Shown: positions 45,958 to 54,802, numbered from the stretch's first letter. The stretch is 64,000 nt of DNA from Pedobacter westerhofensis (GCF_900182595.1 NZ_FXTN01000004.1:1-64000), one strand, 5' to 3'. A program made the numbers and translations. Notes: generated by a model not told the origin, from the letters alone.

Positions 45958-47199
45958 ATGCTTAAGAATTACTTTAAAATTGCCATTGCTGTATTAAAGA
46001 GGCGAAAGTTCTTTACTTTCATCAGCCTCTTCGGCATCAGTTTTACGCTCACGATCCTCATTGTGCTTACAGCTTTCGTCGATCACCTGTTTAGTCCCTC
46101 TTATCCGGACCCCAACAGAGACCGCGAGCTGTTTGTAAACCGCATCAGGCTGGAAGCCTCTAAAAAAAACGGGATGTCGATGAGCCCGCTGAGTTTCTAT
46201 TTTTTTGACCACTATGTTGCTGCGCTCAAAACACCTTCAAAGATTGCCGTGTATACCAACGGGGAGATGAGCAACGGTTATAAGGACAACAGGAAGATCG
46301 TGGTAGAGCTTAAATATACCAATCAGGTTTTCTGGGATGTTTACCAGTTTCAGTTTCTTGAGGGTAAGCCTTTTACCGGCGGGCAACTGGAGAACCGTGA
46401 CAAGGTGGTGGTCATTTCTGCCGCTACGAGGGCTAAATATTTTGGTGAGGAAGCGCAGGCCCTGGGAAAGTACATTGAAGCCAACAATACACAATACAGG
46501 GTAGTGGGGGTGGTAAAACCGGTACCTTTTCTGAATAACTTCTGCTATGCCGATCTTTATTTGCCTTATACCCTTGTGCAGGATAACCTAAAGGATCAAT
46601 CACTGCAGGGAAGGTTCTGTGCAACCATTCAGGTCAGTTCCAGCCGCGACCTGCCGGCGTTGAAAAAGGAATTTGCCGGGATGATCAGCAAACTGCCCCG
46701 GTCTGATGAAAGTTATGACCTGATTTATTGTTATCCCGATGAATATCTGGAGGTGCTTACGCGGGGCTTGCTGGGTCAGGGCAAAGACAAATCCACAGGG
46801 AAGGCCTTCCTGATTTTTGGTAGTTTCCTGCTGCTTTTTATGCTGCTCCCTACCATCAACCTGGTCAATATTAATCTCAGCCGGATCATGGAAAGATCCT
46901 CCGAAATCGGTGTAAGAAAAGCCTTTGGAGCCTCGGCCAGAACGCTTACCTATCAGTTCATTGTAGAAAACCTGATTCTCACGCTCTTTGGTGGTTTACT
47001 CGGGCTGATATTCTCCCTTGTTGTGCTACATGTGCTCAATGCCAGTGATCTTTCCCCAAACATGGAACTGAAAATCAATCCCGTTGTATTATTTTATAGT
47101 TTGCTTGCCTGTCTTGTTTTTGGCTTGTTATCCGGGGTTTATCCCGCATGGCGGATGTCTAAAATTAATGTGGTTACAGCACTGAAGGCCAATAATTAA
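45958..47199 (+). CDS. FtsX/MacB-like ABC permease, first subunit
   Basis: A 413-residue protein: membrane helix 1 (about 20-42, FTFISLFGISFTLTILIVLTAF), a MacB-type periplasmic core (about 45-270; FGEEAQALGKYIEANNTQYRVVGVVKPV), then the FtsX block with three helices (about 280-405) containing MERSSEIGVRKAFGASARTL. It lacks the ATPase of true MacB, which is encoded separately upstream. It probably pairs with the next gene product as a heterodimer. Confidence 0.9.
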   Translation: MLKNYFKIAIAVLKRRKFFTFISLFGISFTLTILIVLTAFVDHLFSPSYPDPNRDRELFVNRIRLEASKKNGMSMSPLSFYFFDHYVAALKTPSKIAVYTNGEMSNGYKDNRKIVVELKYTNQVFWDVYQFQFLEGKPFTGGQLENRDKVVVISAATRAKYFGEEAQALGKYIEANNTQYRVVGVVKPVPFLNNFCYADLYLPYTLVQDNLKDQSLQGRFCATIQVSSSRDLPALKKEFAGMISKLPRSDESYDLIYCYPDEYLEVLTRGLLGQGKDKSTGKAFLIFGSFLLLFMLLPTINLVNINLSRIMERSSEIGVRKAFGASARTLTYQFIVENLILTLFGGLLGLIFSLVVLHVLNASDLSPNMELKINPVVLFYSLLACLVFGLLSGVYPAWRMSKINVVTALKANN

Positions 47200-47210
47200 A
47201 TAAAGAGTTT

Positions 47211-48386
47211 ATGATCAAGCACCTGTTTAAATTAATCTGGAACAAAAAAAAGGAAAACTTCCTGCTGATTTCCGAAATCCTGATCTCCTTCCTGGTGATA
47301 TTTGCTGTCTTCAGCTCCATCACCTATAATTACCTGAATTACAGAGAGCCGGCGGGTTTTAAATACGATGATGTCTGGATGGCAGATTTGGGGAGCCCTG
47401 TACAGGGTGAAAATAAAGACTCTGTAATGCTGGTTTTTGCGAACCTCAAAAATGCACTGAAAGGCATGCCGAAAGTCAGGGATGTAAGTTTGAGCTCAAA
47501 TAATGTTCCTTTTTCCAGCAGCATGATGGGATCAGGCGTAGAATACGGTCATGTAAACATACAAAGCGATATGTACCGGGTGGATAAAGATTTTGCAAAA
47601 GTGCTGCAGATGAAAATGCAGTCGGGTAGGTGGTTTAACGAGACGGACAGGAACCCGGTTTATCTACCTGTAGTTTTAAATGCAGCTGCTGCCATGGCAC
47701 TAACCGGTTCTGCAAATGCTGTTGGAAAGCTGGTAAAAATGGAACATCAAACGCTGCGGGTAATCGGTGTGGCCGACAACCTCAAAGACAAGAGCGACTT
47801 TAAAACAACCTCTCCCGGTATTTACACATTAATTGACACCAGTTCCATCAGGGGCATCAATACGATGCTGATCAAAGTTTCGGCAAATGCTGATGCACGG
47901 TTTGAAGATCAGATGTACCGTTTAATTGCCGGTACCACCAGGGCCCATAATCTTCAGGTGGCCCATCTCTCCGAAATGCGGACAAAGAAAAACAAGGAAA
48001 TTATAGTGCCTATGGTCATTCTGCTGATCATTTCAGGCTTCCTGATCTTCAATGTAGCCCTGGGCCTGTTCGGTGTGCTCTGGTATAATATCAGCAAACG
48101 CAGGTCTGAAATCGGTCTGAGAAGGGCACTTGGCGCCACCGCGGCTGGTGTATCCGGTCAGTTGCTCGGCGAGGCCCTGGTGCTGGCTACATTTTCGCTG
48201 ATCATCGGGTCTTTTTTCGCGGTACAGTTTCCTTTGCTGCATGTTTATGATCTTCCGGCGGGAGTTTATATGATCGCGCTGTTGCTTTCTGTTCTTTTTA
48301 TTTACCTGCTGGTGATCGTTTGTGCGCTATATCCCGGAAAACAGGCAGCAGCAATTCATCCGGCAGTTGCATTACATGAAGATTAA
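47211..48386 (+). CDS. FtsX/MacB-like ABC permease, second subunit
   Basis: A 391-residue protein with the same layout as its neighbour: helix 1 (about 18-40, ISEILISFLVIFAVFSSI), periplasmic core with LVKMEHQTLRVIGVADNL, and an FtsX block containing ISKRRSEIGLRRALGATAAGVSGQLLGEAL. It is shorter and clearly diverged from the 45958 product, as expected of a heterodimer partner. 11 bp separate the two genes. Confidence 0.9.
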   Translation: MIKHLFKLIWNKKKENFLLISEILISFLVIFAVFSSITYNYLNYREPAGFKYDDVWMADLGSPVQGENKDSVMLVFANLKNALKGMPKVRDVSLSSNNVPFSSSMMGSGVEYGHVNIQSDMYRVDKDFAKVLQMKMQSGRWFNETDRNPVYLPVVLNAAAAMALTGSANAVGKLVKMEHQTLRVIGVADNLKDKSDFKTTSPGIYTLIDTSSIRGINTMLIKVSANADARFEDQMYRLIAGTTRAHNLQVAHLSEMRTKKNKEIIVPMVILLIISGFLIFNVALGLFGVLWYNISKRRSEIGLRRALGATAAGVSGQLLGEALVLATFSLIIGSFFAVQFPLLHVYDLPAGVYMIALLLSVLFIYLLVIVCALYPGKQAAAIHPAVALHED

Positions 48387-48415
48387 CGATATTTTTATAG
48401 CAAAGACTTAAATAG

Positions 48416-49789
48416 ATGATCCTGATTATTGATGACGATTTAGCCGTACGTGCTTCCCTGCTGCTGTTGCTCGGGCAAAAGAATTATGCGTCAACCGCTG
48501 TAGGCAGTTCTGCTGAGGCAATGGTGTCCCTTGCAGGGGGAAAGATCTCACTGGTGATCCTCGACCTGAACTTCTCCCTGGAAACCAGCGGCAGAGAGGG
48601 GATGCAGCTGTTAACGCAGATCAGGAAAAAAGATCCTGCACTGCCAGTGATCCTGATTACAGGATGGGCAACCATTGAGCTGGCGGTAGAGGGGATGAAA
48701 CTCGGTGCGAGCGACTTTATCAATAAACCCTGGGACAATACACATTTTTTACAATCAGTTAAAACCCTCCTCGGTTTGCAGCAGCCAAAAGTCGCTCAGC
48801 CCAGCAGAAAACAATTGGATAAACTATATGATTTCAGGTCCATCATTGCTGAGGACAAGCAGATGCTGGAACTGCTGGAGATTGCCGGGAGGGTAGCAGA
48901 AACTGATGCCCCGGTGCTGATCACTGGTGAAAGCGGTACAGGCAAGGAGCTGATCGCAGAGGCCATCCACCACAACAGCCTGCGCCGGAACCGCCCCTTT
49001 GTAAAGGTAAACCTTGGCGGTATCTCTGCCTCCTTATTTGAGAGCGAGATGTTTGGCCATGTCAGGGGTGCCTTTACGGATGCCCGGACTGACCGCATGG
49101 GGCGCTTTGAACTGGCCAGCAAAGGCACGATATTTCTGGACGAGATTGGCGACCTCGATGCGGGCAGCCAGGTAAAGTTGCTGCGGGTGCTGCAGGACAG
49201 GACATTTGAGGTGCTCGGCAGCAGCCGCAGCAAAACGGCAGATATCAGGGTGATCTGTGCTACCAATAAAAATCTTGCAGATATGGTGGCCAAAGGTACT
49301 TTCAGGGAAGATCTGCTGTACCGCATCAACCTGATCACTTTGAAACTGCCGCCCCTGCGCGACCGAAAAGGAGATATACCCCTGCTTGTCAACTTTATGA
49401 CGGGCAATTTAAAAGCGCTCTATAACCGCCCTTTGCTTAGTGTCAGCCAGGAGGCGATGAAATGGCTGCAGCAGCTTCCGCTCCCCGGAAATATCAGGCA
49501 GCTCAAAAACATTGTAGAAAGAACCGTTCTTGTTAGCAAAAATCAGCAGCTTGGCGTACAGGATTTCAATTCCCAGCTCGAAGCTTCAGTCTCCAGGCAA
49601 ACAGACACCCAGTTGCCTGAGGTTGGAACACTTACGCTGGAAGAAACCGAGATCCTGATGATCAGGAGGGCACTGCAGTTTCACCATAACAGGATCAGCA
49701 AAGCAGCTGTAGCTTTAGGATTAACCCGGAGTGCCCTGTACCGGAGGCTCGACAAATACCAAATTCCCTACGATGAAACTTCAGACTAA
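48416..49789 (+). CDS. Sigma-54-dependent response regulator (NtrC type)
   Basis: A 457-residue protein. Receiver (about 1-120): DDD, phospho-Asp in LVILDLNF, Lys in FINKPWDN. AAA+ domain (about 142-370): Walker A GESGTGKE, the sigma-54 contact loop GAFTDA (canonical GAFTGA), Walker B GTIFLDEIGDL and arginine finger region FREDLLYRINL. Fis-type helix-turn-helix at the C-terminus (NRISKAAVALGLTRSALYRRL). It activates RpoN promoters after phosphorylation, presumably by the kinase overlapping its 3' end. It most probably controls its own operon from 42508. Confidence 0.93.
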   Translation: MILIIDDDLAVRASLLLLLGQKNYASTAVGSSAEAMVSLAGGKISLVILDLNFSLETSGREGMQLLTQIRKKDPALPVILITGWATIELAVEGMKLGASDFINKPWDNTHFLQSVKTLLGLQQPKVAQPSRKQLDKLYDFRSIIAEDKQMLELLEIAGRVAETDAPVLITGESGTGKELIAEAIHHNSLRRNRPFVKVNLGGISASLFESEMFGHVRGAFTDARTDRMGRFELASKGTIFLDEIGDLDAGSQVKLLRVLQDRTFEVLGSSRSKTADIRVICATNKNLADMVAKGTFREDLLYRINLITLKLPPLRDRKGDIPLLVNFMTGNLKALYNRPLLSVSQEAMKWLQQLPLPGNIRQLKNIVERTVLVSKNQQLGVQDFNSQLEASVSRQTDTQLPEVGTLTLEETEILMIRRALQFHHNRISKAAVALGLTRSALYRRLDKYQIPYDETSD

Positions 49790-51086
49790 ATACCTGCTTT
49801 TTGTAGTTACAATCCATCTCGCTGCGCTGGTGATGAGCTATTTTATTTTCCGCGAAAATAAGATCTGGTTTTTGCTGGCAGAACTGGTTATTTTTGGTTC
49901 GGTACTCATCTCCTGGCAACTGTTCAACCAGATGATCAGGCCGCTCAGGATGCTTGTGCAAGGGGCAAAAGCCATTAGCGACATGGATTTTACGGTGAAG
50001 CTGGTAGAAACTGGTATGCTGGAGATGGACCAGCTTATCTTGGTCTACAATCAAATGATAGAGGCATTGCGGAAAGAGCGCACCAAACAGCAGCAGCAAC
50101 ATTTTTTTCTGGAGAAACTCATTTTAAATTCCCCGGTAGGCATAATCATCCTGGATCATGACAAGCGCATCCAGCAGGTAAATCCCTCAGCCAAAGCAAT
50201 GCTCCGCACGATCAGTCCGGAAGGCTGGCTATTATGGGATATTGATCATCCACTTTTTAACGAAGTGCACACCATGCTCAAAGAACGCCGGGATACGGCT
50301 ACGCTCCATGGCTCAAAAACTTACAAGATCCAGGTCTCAGAATTTATTGATCTCGGCTTTCCCAGACATTTTGTCCTGGTGCAGGAGCTAACCGCAGAAC
50401 TGCTGGAAGCGGAAAAAACGGCTTACGGAAAGGCAATCAGAATGATGGCCCACGAAGTGAACAACACAATCGGACCGGTGAATTCCATCCTGCAGTCTGC
50501 ACATTCCATCCTGCAGTCTGCAAATTCCGTTTATGCGGAAGATGCTTTACCAGGGAATCTTGGTCCGGCGCTGTCGGTAGCGATGGACCGTAACAATAAT
50601 CTGAATAAATTTATGCGCAACCTGGCGGATGTAGTGCGTTTGCCGGAGCCGAATAAAGCAATGATAGATGTTCACAACCTCATGCTCAGTATCGCTGCCT
50701 TGTTCGCTGAAACTGCCAGTCAAAAAGGAATTGAGTTTGGTTATGATCTGTATGATGGTCCCTTACATATTTTTGCTGATCAGCTATTAATGGAGCAGGT
50801 GCTGATCAATATCGTAAAGAATTCAATCGAAGCAATAACCTGTGTTCAGGGCGGAAAGGTCACTTTTATTACACGCATTTCGCCACATAAGATTGTGGTT
50901 AGTGATAATGGCATTGGGATCAATCCGGAGATTGCGGCGCGCTTATTTACGCCATTTTTTAGTACTAAGGCAGACGGGCAGGGAATAGGTTTAACGCTGA
51001 TTAAAGATGTGCTGGTGAAGCATGGTTTTCAGTTTAACATAGGGGAGGGAGAAACGGGGGAAACGGAGTTTACCATTGTCGCATAA
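49773..51086 (+). CDS. Sensor histidine kinase partnered with the sigma-54 regulator
   Basis: A 437-residue protein from ATG 49773, overlapping the regulator stop by 17 nt; the open frame from 49731 lacks support. Two helices at the N-terminus (about 5-45) with a very short loop suggest membrane-level sensing. A HAMP-like linker and PAS-like domain (LNSPVGIIILDHDKRIQQVNPSA) follow, then HisKA box RMMAHEVNNTIGPVNS and ATPase domain (N-box NIVKNSIEA, G1 DNGIGIN, G2 GQGIGLTLIKDV). A 7-residue repeat follows the His box (50482-50523). It should phosphorylate the adjacent NtrC-type regulator. Confidence 0.9.
   Translation: MKLQTKYLLFVVTIHLAALVMSYFIFRENKIWFLLAELVIFGSVLISWQLFNQMIRPLRMLVQGAKAISDMDFTVKLVETGMLEMDQLILVYNQMIEALRKERTKQQQQHFFLEKLILNSPVGIIILDHDKRIQQVNPSAKAMLRTISPEGWLLWDIDHPLFNEVHTMLKERRDTATLHGSKTYKIQVSEFIDLGFPRHFVLVQELTAELLEAEKTAYGKAIRMMAHEVNNTIGPVNSILQSAHSILQSANSVYAEDALPGNLGPALSVAMDRNNNLNKFMRNLADVVRLPEPNKAMIDVHNLMLSIAALFAETASQKGIEFGYDLYDGPLHIFADQLLMEQVLINIVKNSIEAITCVQGGKVTFITRISPHKIVVSDNGIGINPEIAARLFTPFFSTKADGQGIGLTLIKDVLVKHGFQFNIGEGETGETEFTIVA
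50482..50523 (+). repeat. In-frame 21-bp tandem duplication in the kinase dimerisation helix
   Basis: ATTCCATCCTGCAGTCTGCA occurs twice, exactly 21 bp apart, differing at one base per unit. It encodes SILQSAH-SILQSAN directly after the phospho-His box. The insertion is seven residues, one heptad, so the coiled-coil register is kept. Confidence 0.9.
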
Positions 51087-51140
51087 ACATCAGGATCTGT
51101 CCCGGAGGATATCATATGCTGAAACGCATCATAAAAACTG

Positions 51141-51210
51141 ACAAGTACACATGTACAGCAATAGCAGGAATTCGCGCAAATTCCTGCTATTGCTGTACAT
51201 GTGTACTTGT
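51141..51210 (+). repeat. Perfect 32-bp inverted repeat (70-nt hairpin)
   Basis: The left arm 51141-51172 starts ACAAGTACACATGTACAGCA, the loop is CGCGCA (51173-51178), and the right arm 51179-51210 is its exact reverse complement. No T run follows. It lies between the convergent kinase and beta-barrel genes and is much longer than an ordinary terminator stem. Confidence 0.95.
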
Positions 51211-51222
51211 TCTGTATAGGTA

Positions 51223-51373
51223 GTGTTCGTCCACTGGTCGTATACTGCTTTGTATTAAAACGACCCTGAATCCCCATCAGAACGGGGCTGGAACCGGGTT
51301 CGAACGCCTGACAGAAGATCTAACCCGGTTCTAACCCCGTTCCAATACAAACCAGTACACGAACAGTATACGA
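51223..51373 (+). repeat. Nested imperfect palindrome with shuffled arms
   Basis: The core is GAACGGGGCTGGAACCGGG-type arm 51280-51300 against 51322-51342, 21 bp with two mismatches around a 21-nt loop. It is flanked by TTTGTATT (51249-51256)/AATACAAA (51344-51351), TCGTATACTG (51238-51247)/CAGTATACGA (51364-51373), ACTGG (51233-51237)/CCAGT (51352-51356) and TGTTCGT (51224-51230)/ACGAACA (51359-51365). The outer pairs are in a different order on the two sides. Further GTATAC-like repeats continue to about 51415. No gene is seen in 51087-51421. Confidence 0.85.
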
Positions 51374-51421
51374 CCCGTATACGGTCCCCACACAGGCACT
51401 ATACGGCCAGTATGCTAACAC

Positions 51422-51994
51422 TTATAGTCCGAAGGAGTACGCTACCCTCAATCCCAGCAATCCGTTGCTGCTGCCGCCGTCATAAAATTTACTGGTGTTT
51501 TCATATTTGAAACCTACATCCAGGCTGTTCCTGTTGCCAACATTAAATAAATAACCGATCTGCGGAGCATAGGCAAATGTAGTGGATTTGCTGAATCCTG
51601 CATCAGATTTGTTGGTCACAAAGGTAGCACCGGCTTCACCCTGTACATAAAAGTTTTTCACAGGGAAGTATTTCAAACCTGCCTTTACCGGGATCAACTG
51701 CAGGTCTGGCCCTGTATTACTGTTGTCTGCAAATACATTGTTAAAGCCCGCATTAACGGTGTAGTAAAACTGATCCTGTATGATTGGAAAATCTGCCTGC
51801 ACAGATCCGCCAATACTCCATTTGTAGGCATTGGAGAAATTGCCAACCGGCAATCCTGCGTCTGCGCCCACACTTAACCGGATACCTGATCCGTATGTTA
51901 CTGTTTTTGGTTCTGATTCCTGTGCGTTTGCACTGATGGCGAAAAATGCTAAAAATGAAAGAGCTAATACACTGCGTTTAATTGAATTTTTCAT
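51422..51994 (-). CDS. Small outer-membrane beta-barrel protein
   Basis: A 190-residue protein with a signal peptide (MKNSIKRSVLALSFLAFFAISANAQ). The mature part alternates polar and hydrophobic residues (GIRLSVGADAGLPVGNF, FYTVNAGFNNVF, NFYVQGEAGATF, LDVGFKYENTS) and ends LLGLRVAYSFGL with the C-terminal aromatic-region signature of barrel proteins. Eight strands are likely. No specific function. It is transcribed toward the palindrome cluster; a promoter match lies 220 bp upstream. Confidence 0.85.
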   Translation of the reverse strand: MKNSIKRSVLALSFLAFFAISANAQESEPKTVTYGSGIRLSVGADAGLPVGNFSNAYKWSIGGSVQADFPIIQDQFYYTVNAGFNNVFADNSNTGPDLQLIPVKAGLKYFPVKNFYVQGEAGATFVTNKSDAGFSKSTTFAYAPQIGYLFNVGNRNSLDVGFKYENTSKFYDGGSSNGLLGLRVAYSFGL

Positions 51995-52220
51995 GATTAA
52001 TTTATTGTTTGTTTTCTTTTGAAGCTGCAGGAGCCGGTGTCTTTTCTTCAGCCTGACTTATGCAGCATTCATGGTGTGATTATATATTGAGTATTACTGA
52101 AGTTTATCTGTAAATGATATTGATTATCCTGAATATTCCGAAATAGACCGGTAATAATTTTCCTTTAATGTTTTGTAAATTTTCTGACCTCATCTTCTTA
52201 AATGTTTTGAACTGACAAGT

Positions 52221-52251
52221 CAAAGGTATGCGGGAGGTGAAAGCATATCAA
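52221..52251 (-). promoter_or_regulatory. Promoter for the beta-barrel protein gene
   Basis: The minus strand reads TACCTTTG (52221-52228), a perfect TAnnTTTG, with TTG 20 nt upstream (52249-52251). It implies a leader of about 220 nt before the ATG at 51994. Confidence 0.5.
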
Positions 52252-52451
52252 TACCAATAAATCGGTTAGAAAGACCAATTTTTCCGGTTTTATGATTGTT
52301 GCATCATAAGAATGTCAGAGTGGGATGAAGCTGTTTCAATATTGCTTCATTATTGTTGATGACTGTCCCTGTCTGGCCAGAGGTACGAGCGCAAAGCTGT
52401 CTGTTACACCATTAGTCAATAAGATCAATTAGGCTAATCTGAAGGGCTTAA
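52252..52451. other. Intergenic stretch with two small hairpins
   Basis: TTATGAT (52290-52296)/ATCATAA (52303-52309) and ATGAAGC (52325-52331)/GCTTCAT (52344-52350) are perfect 7-bp inverted repeats. Neither has a clear T run. The region lies between the AraC gene stop and the beta-barrel promoter; they may be terminators or operators. No ORF of note. Confidence 0.35.
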
Positions 52452-53339
52452 CTACAAGCCGTTTTTGAATTGCGAGGGATTGAGGCCGGCAGATTTTTTA
52501 AAGAAGCGGCTAAAGTGAGAGCTGTTATCAAACTTAAGCTGATCGGCAATTTCCTTCACGCTCAATGAAGATGAAGATAAAAGATACTGCGCTTCAAGAA
52601 AGATCCTATTATGAATAATCTGCAGGGCATTTTGCCCGGTTTCATTTTTAACGATTTCGGTCAGATGTTTCGCAGAAACGAACATCAGGCTGGCATACTC
52701 CTGCACCGTTTTCAGGGTTAAGAATTTTTCCTGTACGAGTTTTTTAAACTGGTTGACCAGCTGATATTGCCTGCTGAGGTGTCGTGTCGAATTCATCAGG
52801 CATTTTTCACATGCACGGTTCATTTCATACAGCAGCTCCATCACCATCAGCCGGATCATGGATTGCTGAAAAGCGTTCTCAACCTGGCTCTCATGCCTGA
52901 TCCTCTCATATAATGCCCGGATAGCAATAAAGTGCTGCTCTGTAATACCATAGATCGGCGGATAGTCGGGATTGAGTTCCAGCAGGTTGTCAACCGTATT
53001 TTCCTTAAAAAAATCATTGGTCAGGAATTCCTTGCGAAATACCAGCCTGTAAATTAACAGGTCCTCAGATGCCTCTGCGCTGGAATGGATATAGGCAGGT
53101 GATATCAGATGGATAGAGTGGGGGTACACATCAAACACGAAAGGGCCGATTGTTTTTTTATAGCTGCCACGCAGGCACAACACCAGCTCGTACTCGCCGC
53201 TCTTTACCGGAACGTGATAAGTATGGATCGTGTTTTCAAATCGTATATCGAAACCTCCAGTTACAGCTGGAACTGCAGCAGTTAAAGCTAAATCCTTGAT
53301 TTTATTGAGGGAGAAAGGAAGAGGTATTGTCTGCTCCAT
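52452..53339 (-). CDS. AraC-family transcriptional regulator
   Basis: From ATG 53339 this is about 295 residues (an open frame from 53369 adds ten). The N-terminal part is a cupin-like sensor domain (PFVFDVYPHSIHLISPAYIHS). The C-terminal double helix-turn-helix (about 195-293) shows SAKHLTEIVKNETGQNALQIIHNR and SVKEIADQLKFDNSSHFSRFFKKSAGLNPSQFK, the family signature. The length is typical for single-target regulators. No obvious target gene is next to it: the beta-barrel gene downstream and the M23 lipoprotein gene upstream face the same way. Confidence 0.92.
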   Translation of the reverse strand: MEQTIPLPFSLNKIKDLALTAAVPAVTGGFDIRFENTIHTYHVPVKSGEYELVLCLRGSYKKTIGPFVFDVYPHSIHLISPAYIHSSAEASEDLLIYRLVFRKEFLTNDFFKENTVDNLLELNPDYPPIYGITEQHFIAIRALYERIRHESQVENAFQQSMIRLMVMELLYEMNRACEKCLMNSTRHLSRQYQLVNQFKKLVQEKFLTLKTVQEYASLMFVSAKHLTEIVKNETGQNALQIIHNRIFLEAQYLLSSSSLSVKEIADQLKFDNSSHFSRFFKKSAGLNPSQFKNGL

Positions 53340-53452
53340 GCCGAATTGTTCGCTGCAAAAGTAAAACAATTCCCAGGGGTTGTAGGGGCTGCGCCGCGTT
53401 TTAATCCAGAAATGATACTAACATGGCATAACAGAGATGCTAACCTGGCAGT

Positions 53453-54802
53453 TTACTGCCTGATCCATCCTGTTGCATCGCTTTCATTTTTGACCAACTG
53501 ATAATTCCCGTAATTGCCGAGCACTTCAACAGTGCTGCCTTCTTTAAGCGCAAGCTTACGGCAGGATAACAAACTATCCGGACGGTCCAGCAATTCCTGC
53601 TGTGCCGGTCCTATTTTTATCCTTTTTAGAGGCTTCGCAATTCCCGAAAGTTCCTTACTTTGAATAAATCCGGGCTCACCGTCAGGCAATTTTACCCTGT
53701 ACCAGCCGGCATTAGCGGCAGTGACCGTCATCACAGTCCCGGGTTTTAAAGTTAACATGCTGCGCGACCCGCTTACTGTGGAGTTAAATATTCCAGCCTT
53801 TCCTGTGGTACGCATAGTCGCATTCAGGTTGTTGACTGAAGCGCTGATTTTGACAGCGGGTTTAACCGCAGTGTTCACAAAGGCCATGGGATCTATTGCC
53901 CCATCAGAAGTGTAAACCCCAAAATGGAGATGTGGCAATGTTGTTCTGGCATTGCCGGTGTTGCCAATAAGGCCAATTTTATCCCCTTCGGCAACAGATT
54001 GCCCTTCCGTGGCAATCTGCTGATCCAGATGCGCATAATATAAGGTGTAATCTTTATCCTTAGGGCGCAGCCATACCACTTTTCCTCCAAGGTTATTTTC
54101 ATTCACTCTGATAATTGTGCCTGCTGCGGCAGCTATTGCGGGTGTGCGAAAGGTAGCGAAGATATCTATTCCCTCATGCTTTCTGGAATTTTTATCCCTT
54201 CCGTCGCCGAAAATACTCTGTATGTGGCTGCTGTTAGAAGATTTTACCGGAAATCCCAAAGAGGGACCTGCTGTAATATCCAACGTATACTGCCCGCCCC
54301 TCAGCAGCTCCGGCTGCAGCCGGATCAGAATTGTGCCGCTCGTTCTGGCTTCAAATACCAGGGTACTGCTGATTGTGTCTCCTGATGCAAGCAGCTTCAC
54401 TTGTCCGTTTTCAGGCTGCTCCCATACATCTGTATAGATCATAAACTGGTCGAGCGGTTTTTTGGAAAGCTCAATACTGATTTTTTGTCCGCGCGCCACA
54501 CTGAACCGGTATGCGGCGGCAGATACGGCGTCTGCCGGGAAATAACCACTTTCCCGGTAAGGTATAGTGATGGTTAAGGCTTTCTGCAGCACGGATAATG
54601 AGGACACAATCCAGGCAGAACCCATACTGGTCTTGTCGAGCCCTGCTGTGACAAGCTTACGCTGGTACTGTTCATGTGGGGAAGCAGGTTTAAAGAGATT
54701 AACCTGTCCTGATTTGCAGGAGAAAAGTATCGCTGCTATAGCCAGGAGGTAAAATATATGTAGAATTAATCTACCCCCTTTATCTGATATTGTTGTCTTC
54801 AT
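53453..54802 (-). CDS. M23-family metallopeptidase lipoprotein with C-terminal SH3-like domains
   Basis: A 449-residue protein. The N-terminal helix is followed by a lipobox (ILFSC), so it is lipidated. A beta-rich domain (about 65-185) precedes the M23 (LytM-type) fold, where HEGIDIFA gives the first His and Asp and LPHLHFGVY the HxH pair; YYAHLD is also present. All zinc ligands are intact, so it should be an active murein endopeptidase. The last 120 residues are bacterial SH3-like modules (WYRVKLPDGEPGFIQ, YGNYQLVKNESDATGWI) that probably bind peptidoglycan. Confidence 0.9.
   Translation of the reverse strand: MKTTISDKGGRLILHIFYLLAIAAILFSCKSGQVNLFKPASPHEQYQRKLVTAGLDKTSMGSAWIVSSLSVLQKALTITIPYRESGYFPADAVSAAAYRFSVARGQKISIELSKKPLDQFMIYTDVWEQPENGQVKLLASGDTISSTLVFEARTSGTILIRLQPELLRGGQYTLDITAGPSLGFPVKSSNSSHIQSIFGDGRDKNSRKHEGIDIFATFRTPAIAAAAGTIIRVNENNLGGKVVWLRPKDKDYTLYYAHLDQQIATEGQSVAEGDKIGLIGNTGNARTTLPHLHFGVYTSDGAIDPMAFVNTAVKPAVKISASVNNLNATMRTTGKAGIFNSTVSGSRSMLTLKPGTVMTVTAANAGWYRVKLPDGEPGFIQSKELSGIAKPLKRIKIGPAQQELLDRPDSLLSCRKLALKEGSTVEVLGNYGNYQLVKNESDATGWIRQ

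Noticed and set aside
51280..51342. tRNA-like GGTTCGAA sequence
   Set aside because: The flanks pair as a simple palindrome, with no acceptor, D or anticodon arm and a mismatched T stem.
51141..51415. Insertion sequence remnant
   Set aside because: No transposase frame and no target duplication found; kept only as a palindromic element.
52230..52262. 10-codon ORF near the beta-barrel promoter
   Set aside because: Too short, no ribosome-binding site, and on the opposite strand to the promoter match.
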